From NCBI RefSeq assembly GCF_946151055.1, contig NZ_CAMGYZ010000023.1:1-59845 (forward strand): a stretch of DNA of 59,845 bases, written 5' to 3'. This DNA is from Bacillus sp. Marseille-Q3570. Its GTDB lineage: Bacteria > Bacillota > Bacilli > Bacillales > Fictibacillaceae. This document shows positions 21,325-30,856 of the stretch, in pieces. The notes under the pieces were generated by a model. That model had not been told where the DNA came from. It saw only the letters and a list, made by a program, of their open reading frames with translations, and did no database searches. How positions within the stretch are numbered: the first letter of the stretch is position 1; each line of letters begins with the position of its first letter. Both the position numbers and the translations under genes were made by a program.

Positions 21325-21528
21325 TTATATATAAAAATTTTGCTCCTGTTTCCGTTAGCCATTATTTAAAAAGTTAAGTGAAAATCAAACTAACTGAAAC
21401 CGTAGATATCCACCAAGAATTTCAGAACTATTTTAAAAAATGAAATGATGAATATCCTCCTGCTTGTCATTGAAGGATGGTACAAATTACACAGAATGTT
21501 TCAATCTAACGACAAAAGCCCCGTTTCC

Positions 21529-21557
21529 TTGAATATGACAGCATTATGAGATATATT
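21529..21557 (+). promoter_or_regulatory. Likely glmU-prs promoter (sigma-A)
   Basis: -35 TTGAAT (21529-21534), 17-nt spacer, -10 TATATT (21552-21557), 41 nt upstream of glmU. Nothing else is evident in the 21325-21597 gap. Confidence 0.55.
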
Positions 21558-21597
21558 CATAATGGAATTATAGGATTACGAGCATTGGAGGATATTT

Positions 21598-22986
21598 ATG
21601 ACGAAACGTTATGCAGTTGTGCTGGCAGCTGGACAAGGTACCCGAATGAAATCTCGTTTATATAAAGTACTGCACCCTGTGGCTGGAAAGCCGATGGTTC
21701 AGCATGTCGTCGATCAGATCAGAAATGTTAACGTCGAAAAGATCGTAACGGTCATCGGACATGGAGCTGAAAAGGTGAAATCCCAGCTTGGGGCAGATAT
21801 AGAATACGCCCTTCAAGAAGAGCAGCTAGGAACAGGCCACGCGGTCATGCAATCCGAGGGGCAGCTTGGAGAATTGAATGGAACGACCCTTGTGGTATGT
21901 GGAGACACACCATTGATTTCTTCAGAAACGATGGAGGCTCTCCTTACACATCACGAAAAGGAAAACGCGAAAGTGACCTTGTTGACCGCTCGTGCAGAGG
22001 ACCCTGCAGGTTACGGAAGAGTTATCCGGAATGAGGATGGAACAGTAGCGAAAGTCGTTGAACATAAAGACGCCTCGATGGAAGAATTGGCAGTCCAAGA
22101 AATCAATACAGGCACATACTGTTTTGACAATCAAACATTGTTTGAAGCTCTAAAACAGGTGAATAACGATAATGTACAGGGCGAGTATTACTTGCCTGAT
22201 GTCATTGAGATCGTGAAAAACCAATCGGAAACAGTCGCAGCTTATCAAACTCCATCCTTTGATGAAACGATCGGTGTCAATGATCGCGTCGCTTTATCGG
22301 AGGCAGAAAGACTGATGAAAGTAAGGATCAACACGCAACACATGAGAAATGGTGTGACGATCATTGATCCACAGCAAACTTACATCAGTGCAGATGTGAC
22401 GATTGGGAAGGATTCCATCATTATGCCTGGTACAGTGCTGTCTGGTGAAACCTCAATCGGGGAAGATTGTGAAATTGGTCCGAACAGTGAAATTAAAGAT
22501 AGCCAAATCGGGAACGCTACAGTCATTCGCCAATCTGTCGTCCATGATAGTGATGTCGGTGACAATGTAGCGATCGGTCCGTTTGCACACATCCGACCAC
22601 AATCGAAATTGGGAAATGACATCAAAGTCGGTAATTTCGTCGAAATCAAAAAGTCCAAAATGGATAATGGCAGCAAAGCCTCTCATTTAAGCTATATCGG
22701 TGACGCTGAAATCGGAAAAGATGTCAATTTTGGATGTGGCTCGATCACAGTCAATTATGATGGGAAAAACAAACATCTTACAAAAGTTGAAGATGGTGCC
22801 TTTATCGGCTGCAACTCCAATTTGATTGCACCCGTCACAGTTGGTGAGAATGCATACGTCGCTGCTGGTTCGACTATAACGGACAATGTTCCTGGGGAAG
22901 CCCTTTCCATAGCTCGAGCTCGTCAAACGAATAAAGAAGGTTACGTTTCCAAAATACAAGATAAGCAAAACAATCACAGGGGGTAA
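21598..22986 (+). CDS. glmU: Bifunctional UDP-N-acetylglucosamine pyrophosphorylase / glucosamine-1-phosphate acetyltransferase
   Basis: A 462-residue bifunctional enzyme that makes UDP-GlcNAc for cell wall. The N-terminal nucleotidyltransferase domain (about residues 1-230) has [11 protein letters not shown] near 9-19. The C-terminal acyltransferase domain (about 250-455) consists of left-handed beta-helix hexapeptide repeats, with the catalytic region near [17 protein letters not shown] precedes the ATG. prs follows after 7 nt in the same operon. Confidence 0.97.
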   Translation: MTKRYAVVLAAGQGTRMKSRLYKVLHPVAGKPMVQHVVDQIRNVNVEKIVTVIGHGAEKVKSQLGADIEYALQEEQLGTGHAVMQSEGQLGELNGTTLVVCGDTPLISSETMEALLTHHEKENAKVTLLTARAEDPAGYGRVIRNEDGTVAKVVEHKDASMEELAVQEINTGTYCFDNQTLFEALKQVNNDNVQGEYYLPDVIEIVKNQSETVAAYQTPSFDETIGVNDRVALSEAERLMKVRINTQHMRNGVTIIDPQQTYISADVTIGKDSIIMPGTVLSGETSIGEDCEIGPNSEIKDSQIGNATVIRQSVVHDSDVGDNVAIGPFAHIRPQSKLGNDIKVGNFVEIKKSKMDNGSKASHLSYIGDAEIGKDVNFGCGSITVNYDGKNKHLTKVEDGAFIGCNSNLIAPVTVGENAYVAAGSTITDNVPGEALSIARARQTNKEGYVSKIQDKQNNHRG

Positions 22987-22993
22987 GGAATCA

Positions 22994-23944
22994 ATGTCTA
23001 AATACGAGAATTCGAAACTGAAAGTTTTTACATTGAATTCGAATGAAGACTTAGCAGAAGAAATTACAGAACACATTGGGGTGCACATGGGTAAATGTTC
23101 TGTACAGCGTTTCAGTGATGGAGAAATTCAGATCAACATTGAAGAAAGTATCCGCGGCGGTGAAGTCTATGTGATTCAATCTACATCATCACCTGTCAAT
23201 GAAAACTTGATGGAACTTCTGATCATGATCGATGCATTGAAGCGTGCATCTGCCAAAACGATCAATGTCGTAATTCCATATTATGGATATGCAAGGCAGG
23301 ATCGTAAAGCTCGTTCAAGAGAACCGATCACAGCCAAACTTGTAGCGAATTTATTGGAGACAGCAGGTGCTACACGTGTGATCACGATGGATCTGCATGC
23401 ACCGCAAATCCAAGGTTTCTTCGACATCCCTGTAGATCAATTGTTAGGTGTTCCGATTCTAGGTAATTATTTCGAAAGCAAGAATCTTGATGACATTGTT
23501 GTCGTTTCCCCGGATCATGGAGGCGTAACCCGTGCACGTAAATTAGCAGATCGATTGAAAGCCCCAATCGCAATCATCGATAAGCGTCGTCCACGCCCTA
23601 ACGTTTCTGAAGTCATGAATATCGTCGGTAACATCGAAGGCAAGACAGCAATTTTGATTGATGATATAATTGATACAGCAGGAACAATCACATTAGCCGC
23701 AAACGCATTGATAGAAAACGGTGCTAATGATGTATTCGCTTGCTGTACACACCCTGTCTTATCTGGACCAGCAATTGAAAGGATCCAGAATTCGAAAATT
23801 AAAGAACTTGTGGTGACGAATTCGATTGCTTTACCAGAAGAGAAGTTCATCGATAAGCTGACTCAGCTTTCTGTAGCTCCACTTCTCGGTGAAGCGATTA
23901 TCCGTGTCCATGAACAACAGTCCGTAAGTAAGCTTTTCGACTGA
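22994..23944 (+). CDS. prs: Ribose-phosphate pyrophosphokinase
   Basis: A 316-residue PRPP synthase, supplying PRPP for nucleotide, histidine, tryptophan and NAD synthesis. Signatures seen are the ATP-binding/catalytic [10 protein letters not shown] near residue 96, the [14 protein letters not shown] metal site near 133-146, and the PRPP loop DDIIDTAGT near 223. It is co-transcribed with glmU, as in B. subtilis. Confidence 0.98.
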   Translation: MSKYENSKLKVFTLNSNEDLAEEITEHIGVHMGKCSVQRFSDGEIQINIEESIRGGEVYVIQSTSSPVNENLMELLIMIDALKRASAKTINVVIPYYGYARQDRKARSREPITAKLVANLLETAGATRVITMDLHAPQIQGFFDIPVDQLLGVPILGNYFESKNLDDIVVVSPDHGGVTRARKLADRLKAPIAIIDKRRPRPNVSEVMNIVGNIEGKTAILIDDIIDTAGTITLAANALIENGANDVFACCTHPVLSGPAIERIQNSKIKELVVTNSIALPEEKFIDKLTQLSVAPLLGEAIIRVHEQQSVSKLFD

Positions 23945-23972
23945 TTTTTCACCAAGAAAAAAGCAGCATGAT

Positions 23973-23998
23973 GTTTGAACCTATCTGTTTTCGGGTAT
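23973..23998 (+). promoter_or_regulatory. sigma-B promoter of ctc
   Basis: GTTTGA (23973-23978), 14-nt spacer, GGGTAT (23993-23998) closely fits the general-stress sigma-B consensus (GTTTAA / GGGWAW). B. subtilis ctc is a founding sigma-B target. Confidence 0.85.
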
Positions 23999-24038
23999 AG
24001 TTTTAAAATAGCAACTGACACAGGAAGGTGATTTCGTT

Positions 24039-24707
24039 ATGGCTATTGATTTAGATGCAACAGTAAGAGATGATTTTACTCGTTCAACTACTAGAAGATT
24101 GCGTGAAGAAGGGCATGTTCCAGCCGTTTTCTACGGAAATGGTGACAGTAAGCCGATCTATCTTGATCGTGTCAATTTCATCAAATCCATACGTGAAGGT
24201 GGCATCAATGCTGTCATCAATTTGAAAATCGGCAAGGACAAGCATTCTGCGATGGTTCAGGATCTACAAATCGACCATTTGAAGGATCTCATCATCCACA
24301 TTGATTTCAGAGAAATCAATTTGAATGAAGAAACAGATGCTGATGTCCCTGTACACCTCGTCGGTGAAGCCGCAGGGGTGAAGGAAGGTGGAGTTGTCCA
24401 GCATTCCTTGCACGAAATTACTGTTAGAGCGTTACCAGCGGATATTCCTGGTGATATCGAAGTGAATATCGAGGAATTGAATATCAGTGATGCATTCACT
24501 GTCGCTGACATCCAAGAAAATTCCTCTTATCAGATTATGAACGATCCTGAAGAAGTCATCGTTTCTATCGCACCGCCGACAGAAGAACCTGAGGAAGAAA
24601 TCATTGATGATGAAGATCAAGAACCAGAACTTGTTGGTGAAAAAGAAGAAGCATCAGAAGATAATGAGAATGAAGATGCATCTGAAGAAGAGGAATCGAA
24701 AGAGTAA
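24039..24707 (+). CDS. rplY: 50S ribosomal protein L25 / general stress protein Ctc
   Basis: A 222-residue protein of the bL25 TL5/Ctc subfamily, which binds 5S rRNA in the 50S subunit. It has an N-terminal 5S-binding L25 domain (about residues 1-95), a C-terminal beta domain (about 100-185) and an acidic low-complexity tail (186-222). A sigma-B promoter precedes it, fitting stress induction. GGAAGGTG is the ribosome-binding site. Confidence 0.95.
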   Translation: MAIDLDATVRDDFTRSTTRRLREEGHVPAVFYGNGDSKPIYLDRVNFIKSIREGGINAVINLKIGKDKHSAMVQDLQIDHLKDLIIHIDFREINLNEETDADVPVHLVGEAAGVKEGGVVQHSLHEITVRALPADIPGDIEVNIEELNISDAFTVADIQENSSYQIMNDPEEVIVSIAPPTEEPEEEIIDDEDQEPELVGEKEEASEDNENEDASEEEESKE

Positions 24708-24727
24708 TCAGATTATACATTCATGAG

Positions 24728-24756
24728 AGGCGTAGCCGCTTTGGTTGCGCCTTTTT
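24728..24756 (+). terminator. ctc terminator
   Basis: AGGCGTAGCC (24728-24737) pairs with GGTTGCGCCT (24743-24752, two G-U pairs), followed by T residues. Confidence 0.85.
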
Positions 24757-24899
24757 CTACGTGTATGTACGAAGGTGATCCACCCTGTCAGAAGGATGGA
24801 ACGATTTTATATGGAATAAAATAAGTATATTCATATGAGGAGTTCAGGATGATGATAAACAGGATTCTGCGGATGTGGAAAAAGGAAGGGTTTGAAGAA

Positions 24900-25460
24900 A
24901 TGAAGGTCATTACTGGTCTGGGGAATCCCGGAAATCAGTACGAGCATACAAGGCATAATGTCGGATTCAAAGTGATCGATCATCTTTCAGAAAGTCTATC
25001 GATCCCATTAAATAAACAAAAATTCAACGGACTATTTGGCATAGGCGAAGTGAACGGGCATAAAATATGTTTATTAAAACCTTTGACGTATATGAACCGC
25101 TCGGGTGACTCTGTCATTCCGCTAATGAAATATTATAAAGTAGATATTGACGACCTACTTGTCATCTATGATGATTTGGATCTTGTACCTGGAAAGCTTC
25201 GTTTACGTGAAAAAGGAAGCGCAGGCGGACATAATGGAATGAAGTCGATCATCCAACACCTGGGCAGTCAGGATTTCAAGCGTATTCGGATTGGAATTGG
25301 CAGACCCGAGCCTGGAGAGGCTGTTCCTGATTATGTACTTAAATCATTCCGCCCCGATCAACAAGACCCTATCAAAGAAGCTTTACAACGATCTGCTGTC
25401 GCATGTGAATGTTGGATCGATACGCCATTTTCTCAAGTGATGAACCGATACAACGGATGA
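24900..25460 (+). CDS. pth: Peptidyl-tRNA hydrolase
   Basis: A 186-residue enzyme that frees tRNA from drop-off peptidyl-tRNA. Hallmarks are the N-terminal GLGNPG with the following TRHNVGF (catalytic histidine near residue 20), the PLTYMNRSG motif near 64-72 and KGSAGGHNG near 106. I start at the ATG at 24900, which places GLGNPG at residues 6-11 as in homologues and follows AAGGAAGGG. An upstream ATG at 24849 with GAGGAG would add 17 residues and cannot be excluded. Confidence 0.95.
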   Translation: MKVITGLGNPGNQYEHTRHNVGFKVIDHLSESLSIPLNKQKFNGLFGIGEVNGHKICLLKPLTYMNRSGDSVIPLMKYYKVDIDDLLVIYDDLDLVPGKLRLREKGSAGGHNGMKSIIQHLGSQDFKRIRIGIGRPEPGEAVPDYVLKSFRPDQQDPIKEALQRSAVACECWIDTPFSQVMNRYNG

Positions 25461-25487
25461 ATAGAAACATGTCTCCACGACCATAAT
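25458..25487 (+). promoter_or_regulatory. Possible forespore (sigma-F/G) promoter of fin
   Basis: -35 TGAATA (25458-25463), 18-nt spacer, -10 CATAAT (25482-25487), 32 nt upstream of the fin start. The -35 overlaps the end of pth. B. subtilis fin is expressed in the forespore. Confidence 0.5.
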
Positions 25488-25518
25488 GGTAGTAAATGAG
25501 TCACCAAGGAGGCATAGG

Positions 25519-25749
25519 ATGGCTGTCTATTATTCATGCAAACATTGCGGCGTACACATCGGTAAACTCGATGTGACATCAGCGGCTTCGACGAATCTAG
25601 GTTTTGATTATTTATCTGATCAAGAACGAGAGGAATATATATCCTATGATGATCAGGGGCATGTATATGTAAAATCAATTTGTGAGGATTGTTATGAGAT
25701 GCTAAGGAAAAACCCGGATTTGCACGCATTGGATACATTTATACAGTAA
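25519..25749 (+). CDS. fin: Anti-sigma-F factor Fin (YabK)
   Basis: A 76-residue zinc protein identical in length to B. subtilis Fin, which antagonises sigma-F to promote the switch to sigma-G in the forespore. Two zinc pairs are visible, CKHC (residues 8-11) and CEDC (near 55-58), and it ends in the conserved TFIQ. I start at the ATG at 25519 after AAGGAGG; a frame from 25486 lacks support. Together with CsfB the window encodes both known forespore sigma-switch inhibitors. Confidence 0.94.
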   Translation: MAVYYSCKHCGVHIGKLDVTSAASTNLGFDYLSDQEREEYISYDDQGHVYVKSICEDCYEMLRKNPDLHALDTFIQ

Positions 25750-25752
25750 ACA

Positions 25753-25779
25753 GCTTTGGTTTTAACACCAAGGCATTTT
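25753..25779 (+). terminator. Probable fin terminator
   Basis: GCTTTGG (25753-25759) pairs with CCAAGGC (25768-25774, one G-U), followed by ATTTTC. Confidence 0.5.
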
Positions 25780-25913
25780 CTGTTGTTGAAAATAACTTAA
25801 GAACTAATGACTATTACTAAAAGAACCAAACTAATTAATGAACAAACATAGGTTTTATAGATATATAAGTTTTGGGAATTGACTCCCATCCTGACGGGAA
25901 GGAGATAACTTGC

Positions 25914-28900
25914 ATGCAAGGTTTACTTACGTATTTTTGTGATAATGACGATTTCAATTCACTCACTACAGGACTTTCAGAAGGCCTTCGTGAACAACTT
26001 GTATCGGGGCTGTCAGGTTCTGCGAGAACGTTATTGATGGCTTGTCTTTATCAATCGGATGAACGGACGCAGCTTGTCGTCACACATAATCTTTTTCAAG
26101 CGCAGAAGCTCTATGAGGATCTTGCCGCTTTACTCGGGGAGGATATCGTTCATTTATACCCGGTCAATGAATTGACTTCGGCAGAAATCGCGATTGCCAG
26201 CCCGGAGTTGAAATCCCAGCGTATCGATGTCCTCAATCATTTAAGTAATGGAGCTAAAGGTATCGTCATCACACCGATTGCAGGACTACGCAGAATAATT
26301 CCACCATCTGAGGTGTGGCGTAAGAGCCATATCACCTTCACAAGAGGAGCGGATATCGACCTTGATGAAGTGAAGAATCTATTGATCGCAATGGGATATG
26401 AACGTTCGGATATGATCACTTCACCAGGTGAATTCAGTATCCGTGGTGGAATCATGGATATTTTCCCGCTCACAGAATCTAATCCGATCCGAATTGAACT
26501 TTTTGATACAGAAGTGGATTCGATCCGTTATTTTGATGTTGAAACACAGCGGTCGGAGAAACAATTGAAGAAAATCAAAGTTGGCCCTGCCGAAGAAATC
26601 ATTTTGTATCCTCAACACTTCGAAAAAGCTGTATCGAAGGTTGAGCTCGGACTAGCGAGATCCTTACAAAAGATCAAAGATAGTGGTGTGAAAGAAAAGC
26701 TCACGGAACATATCGGTTATGAGGTTGAACAGCTTAAACAAAATCAAGCCTTCCAGGGGATGTACAAATACATTTCCTACTATTACGATAAGCCTGCTAG
26801 TTTGCTAGATTATTTACCGGATAATGCCCTGGTGATCATGGATGAAATAAGCCGGATCCAGGAAACATCTGCACAATTCGAGAAGGAAGAAGCAGAGTGG
26901 CAGACGACATTATTGAACCAGGGAGAAATTTTGACCGGGATGACGCTATCCCATCAATATGATGAGATTGTCAATAAACCTGGTTTCATGTTCCTATACT
27001 TATCTCTCTTCTTAAGACATGTGCCGCATACGAACCCGCAGAACATCATCAATATGAGCTGCAAAGCGATGCAGAATTTCCACGGACAGATGAATGTACT
27101 GCAGACTGAACTCCAAAGGTGGCACAAAAGCAAGGATGCCGTCGTCTTTCTTGCTGCCAATAAAGAACGGGCAAAACGTCTCGAACGGGTCACAGAGGAT
27201 TATAATATCGATGCTTTACTCGTTGAAGGAGACACACCCCTGACACCAGGAAAGAACCATATCATGATCGGTGATTTGAACGGTGGATTCGAACTCCCGA
27301 TGCGGAAGCTTGTTGTATTGACGGAAGAAGAAGTATTCACCAAGAAAACTTCTCGTAAACCGCGCAGAACTCAGAAAATGTCCAATGCTGAACGTATCAA
27401 AAGCTATTCCGAGTTGAAAGTCGGCGATTATGTCGTACACATCAACCATGGAATCGGAAAATATCTAGGGATTGAAACACTTGAAATCAATGGGGTACAC
27501 AAGGATTACCTCCATCTTAGATATGCTGGCGATGATAAGTTGTACGTCCCAGTAGAACAAATCGATCAAGTACAAAAGTATGTAGGGTCAGAAGCAAAAG
27601 ACCCTAAAGTTTACAAGCTTGGCGGCAGTGAATGGAAAAAGGTGAAAAGCAAGGTCCAGTCGTCCGTACAGGATATTGCTGACGATTTGATCAAATTGTA
27701 TGCCGAGCGTGAAGCGACGAAGGGTTATGCATTTTCGAAGGATGGTGGCCTCCAGCAAGAATTCGAAAGTGTATTCACGTATCAAGAGACCGAGGATCAG
27801 CTTCGTGCAATTCAAGAAATAAAAGAAGACATGGAAAAAGAAAGACCGATGGATCGATTGCTTTGCGGGGATGTCGGCTATGGTAAAACCGAGGTCGCAA
27901 TTCGTGCTGCCTTCAAAGCAATCAACGATGGCAAACAGGTCGCTTTCCTTGTGCCGACGACGATCTTAGCACAGCAGCATTACGAAACGCTGATGGAGCG
28001 TTTTGCGGAATTTCCTGTGACCATCAAATCATTGAGCAGATTCCGAACCCGGAAAGAGCAGACTGAAACACTTAAAGGGTTAAAACAAGGAACAGTCGAT
28101 ATCGTCATAGGGACCCATCGTCTACTTTCAAAGGACATCCAGTTCAGAGAATTGGGGCTGCTTATCATTGATGAAGAGCAGCGGTTCGGAGTAACACACA
28201 AGGAAAAGATCAAACAGATGAAAACCACGGTAGACGTACTGACATTGACAGCGACTCCGATCCCGAGAACATTACACATGTCGATGCTTGGGGTACGGGA
28301 TCTCTCTGTCATTGAAACCCCTCCTGAGAATCGTTTTCCTGTCCAAACATATGTCGTCGAGTACAGCGGCAGTATGATTCGGGAGGCGATCGAACGGGAG
28401 TTATCAAGAGGCGGGCAAGTGTATTTCTTATATAATAAAGTGGAAACGATCCAACAAATGACAGAGCAGATTTCCCAGCTTGTGCCGGATGCACGTGTTG
28501 CGTATGCACACGGTCAAATGCGCGAGAATGAACTTGAATCTGTCATGATCGACTTTTTAGATGGGAATTATGATGTCCTTGTCAGTACGACGATCATCGA
28601 GACAGGTGTCGATATCCCTAATGTGAACACCTTGATCGTCCACGATGCGGATAAAATGGGACTTTCTCAGCTGTACCAGCTTAGAGGGCGGGTCGGACGT
28701 TCCAATCGCGTTGCCTATTCCTATTTCATGTATCAGCGGGATAAGGTATTGACGGAGGTAGCTGAAAAGCGTCTACAAGCAATTAAAGAATTCACCGAGT
28801 TGGGTTCAGGTTTTAAAATAGCTATGCGTGACCTGTCCATACGGGGTGCGGGAAATCTGCTAGGAGCTCAACAGCATGGATTCATCGACTCTGTCGGTTT

Positions 28901-29450
28901 CGATTTGTATTCGCAAATGTTGAAGGATGCAATTGAAGAGCGGAAAGGTGAAAAACCGAAGAAGAAAGAAATCGATCTCGAACTCGACTTGAACGTCGAT
29001 GCTTATATTCCTGCTTCTTATATCAATGATGAAAAGCAGAAGATCGATATATACAAACGATTCAAAGGATTGACGAGTTTTGATGATGTAATCGATCTGA
29101 ATGATGAAATGATGGATCGTTTTGGGGAGTATCCTGAGCAAGTCGCTAATCTGCTTGCTGTTGCTCGTATCAAACTATATGCAGAACAAGAGAAAATAGA
29201 AAAAATCGAGCAAAATACGAAGAATGAAGTCCAAATCCTTATTTCAAAAGAAACAACACAGCATCTTGATGGCAGTAAATTGTTCGATATCGTCAATAAA
29301 ATCGGCCGTCATGTGAATCTAGGGATGGTACAGGACCAGATAAAAGTCATCATCAATAATAAACGGCTTACAGATGACCAGCTTCTATCGGTCATAGAAG
29401 AGATTCTACAGCAGTTTCCTAAGGCGAGGAAGGAAGCGGTTCAAGCATAA
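25914..29450 (+). CDS. mfd: Transcription-repair coupling factor Mfd
   Basis: A 1178-residue translocase that removes stalled RNA polymerase and recruits UvrA to lesions. Domains in order: UvrB-like N-terminal module (about 1-330), RNA polymerase interaction (CarD-like) domain near 500-565 (VGDYVVHINHGIGKY), SF2 helicase core with Walker A GDVGYGKTE near 652 and DEEQRFG near 752, and the C-terminal TRCF domain. The ATG at 25914 follows GGAAGGAGA and matches the B. subtilis length (1177); an in-frame start at 25872 is poorer. Confidence 0.97.
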   Translation: MQGLLTYFCDNDDFNSLTTGLSEGLREQLVSGLSGSARTLLMACLYQSDERTQLVVTHNLFQAQKLYEDLAALLGEDIVHLYPVNELTSAEIAIASPELKSQRIDVLNHLSNGAKGIVITPIAGLRRIIPPSEVWRKSHITFTRGADIDLDEVKNLLIAMGYERSDMITSPGEFSIRGGIMDIFPLTESNPIRIELFDTEVDSIRYFDVETQRSEKQLKKIKVGPAEEIILYPQHFEKAVSKVELGLARSLQKIKDSGVKEKLTEHIGYEVEQLKQNQAFQGMYKYISYYYDKPASLLDYLPDNALVIMDEISRIQETSAQFEKEEAEWQTTLLNQGEILTGMTLSHQYDEIVNKPGFMFLYLSLFLRHVPHTNPQNIINMSCKAMQNFHGQMNVLQTELQRWHKSKDAVVFLAANKERAKRLERVTEDYNIDALLVEGDTPLTPGKNHIMIGDLNGGFELPMRKLVVLTEEEVFTKKTSRKPRRTQKMSNAERIKSYSELKVGDYVVHINHGIGKYLGIETLEINGVHKDYLHLRYAGDDKLYVPVEQIDQVQKYVGSEAKDPKVYKLGGSEWKKVKSKVQSSVQDIADDLIKLYAEREATKGYAFSKDGGLQQEFESVFTYQETEDQLRAIQEIKEDMEKERPMDRLLCGDVGYGKTEVAIRAAFKAINDGKQVAFLVPTTILAQQHYETLMERFAEFPVTIKSLSRFRTRKEQTETLKGLKQGTVDIVIGTHRLLSKDIQFRELGLLIIDEEQRFGVTHKEKIKQMKTTVDVLTLTATPIPRTLHMSMLGVRDLSVIETPPENRFPVQTYVVEYSGSMIREAIERELSRGGQVYFLYNKVETIQQMTEQISQLVPDARVAYAHGQMRENELESVMIDFLDGNYDVLVSTTIIETGVDIPNVNTLIVHDADKMGLSQLYQLRGRVGRSNRVAYSYFMYQRDKVLTEVAEKRLQAIKEFTELGSGFKIAMRDLSIRGAGNLLGAQQHGFIDSVGFDLYSQMLKDAIEERKGEKPKKKEIDLELDLNVDAYIPASYINDEKQKIDIYKRFKGLTSFDDVIDLNDEMMDRFGEYPEQVANLLAVARIKLYAEQEKIEKIEQNTKNEVQILISKETTQHLDGSKLFDIVNKIGRHVNLGMVQDQIKVIINNKRLTDDQLLSVIEEILQQFPKARKEAVQA

Positions 29451-29529
29451 TGATAATCATGTGTTTCCTGTGATCGTTACCTTTTATAGCACTTTTTTGA
29501 ATTTCTTGTGAAGAATTTTCCGTATTCTG

Positions 29530-29559
29530 TGAATAGATTAGGACAACGTACGGATACTA
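29530..29559 (+). promoter_or_regulatory. sigma-G promoter of spoVT
   Basis: -35 TGAATA (29530-29535), 17-nt spacer, -10 GATACTA (29553-29559), one base from the sigma-G consensus CATACTA. B. subtilis spoVT is sigma-G dependent. Confidence 0.75.
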
Positions 29560-29570
29560 AAGGCAAATGA

Positions 29571-29596
29571 ATGGTATTTTTACTCATTAATACCAT
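29571..29596. promoter_or_regulatory. Palindrome downstream of the spoVT promoter (possible operator)
   Basis: ATGGTATT (29571-29578) and AATACCAT (29589-29596) are perfect 8-bp inverted repeats separated by 10 nt, starting 11 nt after the -10. Position and symmetry fit an autoregulatory site for SpoVT, but this is inference. Confidence 0.4.
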
Positions 29597-29651
29597 GAAT
29601 GCTATTGTATCTCCATTATCTTGCAACGTTAGGAAAGTGAGGGCAACAAGA

Positions 29652-30188
29652 ATGAAAGCCACAGGTATCGTACGTCGTATTGACGATCTGGGTCGGGTCG
29701 TCATTCCTAAGGAAATCAGAAGAACCCTGCGGATTCGCGAAGGGGATCCTCTTGAGATTTTTGTTGATCGTGAAGGGGAAGTCATCCTGAAAAAGTATTC
29801 TCCTATCAGTGAACTTGGGGATTTTGCTCAGGAGTATGCTGAATCCTTATATGAGCATACACAGCATATTGCATTGATATCAGATCGTGATGCATTCATC
29901 GCTGTAGCTGGTGGAGGGAAAAAGGACTACTTGAATAAAAATATCGGAAAAGTGATTGAAACGTCGATGAGCGATCGGAAAACTGTCGTATCGAGTCAGG
30001 CCACATCTGTTGAAGTGGTTGATGGCAATAGTGAAACAGTCTCCCATATCATCGCACCTATAGTAGCGAATGGAGATCCAATCGGTGCCGTCGTATTACT
30101 TTCAAAAGCGGACAAGCAGGTTGGCGACATCGAACAGAAATTAGCTGAAACCGCCGCCGGTTTCTTAGCCAAACAAATGGAACAATGA
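29652..30188 (+). CDS. spoVT: Stage V sporulation regulator SpoVT
   Basis: A 178-residue forespore regulator that tunes sigma-G-dependent genes. The N-terminal AbrB-like swapped-hairpin DNA-binding domain (residues 1-52; MKATGIVRRIDDLGRVVIPK) is followed by a GAF-like C-terminal domain (about 56-178). The ATG at 29652 gives exactly the B. subtilis length. Its N-terminus resembles AbrB encoded at 8767-9051. A sigma-G promoter and a terminator bracket it. Confidence 0.97.
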   Translation: MKATGIVRRIDDLGRVVIPKEIRRTLRIREGDPLEIFVDREGEVILKKYSPISELGDFAQEYAESLYEHTQHIALISDRDAFIAVAGGGKKDYLNKNIGKVIETSMSDRKTVVSSQATSVEVVDGNSETVSHIIAPIVANGDPIGAVVLLSKADKQVGDIEQKLAETAAGFLAKQMEQ

Positions 30189-30192
30189 GAGG

Positions 30193-30218
30193 AAGAAGCA
30201 GCTGATCTGCTTCTTTTT
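30193..30218 (+). terminator. spoVT terminator
   Basis: AAGAAGCAG (30193-30201) pairs with CTGCTTCTT (30207-30215) around a 5-nt loop, followed by T residues. Confidence 0.88.
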
Positions 30219-30246
30219 CTTTGCGTATTGACCACACCAGTTGAAA

Positions 30247-30383
30247 ATTAGAGGACAACTGTTCCGTTATCTGTGACAAAATGGGTTAATTACAAAAATG
30301 AGAGGACAGCTGTTCCGCGATTTGCTGAAGTCGAGCCTGATTTTTTCGGGTTTTAGGCTGATAAGGTCTCTGGTGTCCACTAG
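30247..30383. repeat. Family B interspersed repeat, copy 2 (two left halves)
   Basis: Two left modules in tandem, TTAGAGGACAACTGTTCCG at 30248 and GAGAGGACAGCTGTTCCG at 30300, followed by one right module (TAAGGTCTCTGGTGTCC ending near 30379). Confidence 0.8.
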
Positions 30384-30538
30384 TATGAGTAGGTGAGTCA
30401 TTTTGACTTCAACCTCTACAATAATAATGCAAAAAAAGCTGTGTCATCCCTAAAGCTTGGCTTTGTTATACCAAAATGCAGATTTTGCGGATTCACTCCC
30501 TTTATGGAAAGTACAGAAAACGTTCATTGGAAGTGGTA

Positions 30539-30634
30539 ATGCTGCAGCATTTTGTGGGGAACGTAAAAACGGGGTACATAAAGAGGGCTATGCTGCAGTC
30601 ATTTTGTGAAAATTGCAAGACGAGGTACACAAAA
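30539..30634. repeat. Imperfect 51-bp direct repeat
   Basis: Two diverged units begin with ATGCTGCAG about 51 bp apart and share ATTTTGTG, AACG/GACG and GGTACA blocks in order. A frame at 30613-30855 is built from these repeats and family A sequence and is not called a gene. Confidence 0.6.
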
Positions 30635-30750
30635 AACCATTTATAAAGCAGTGGCCATTCTCAATACTGAAACTCGATTCAGCAATTTTTCGTGATATAA
30701 TGACATGGATATCTCGCTCATTTGAAATGGGTTATCATGCGCTTTCTTTA

Positions 30751-30840
30751 CAGTTAAAGAAAGTAAAAAATATTTTCTTCAGTGTACGTGTAGCTAAGGC
30801 TCAGCATACGCCATGGCCTGGCTTTGCCAGGTTTTCTTTA
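30751..30840. repeat. Family A interspersed repeat, copy 2 (divergent)
   Basis: AGTTAAAGAAAGTAAAAAATATTTTCTTCAG-type core with the right-end hairpin CCTGGC-ttt-GCCAGG and TTTTCTTTA. It lies just before yabM. Confidence 0.75.
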
Positions 30841-30856
30841 AGGATGTGTAAATGAA

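Noticed and set aside
30613-30855. 80-codon frame before yabM
   Set aside because: It is made of the direct repeat and family A repeat sequence, without a ribosome-binding site.
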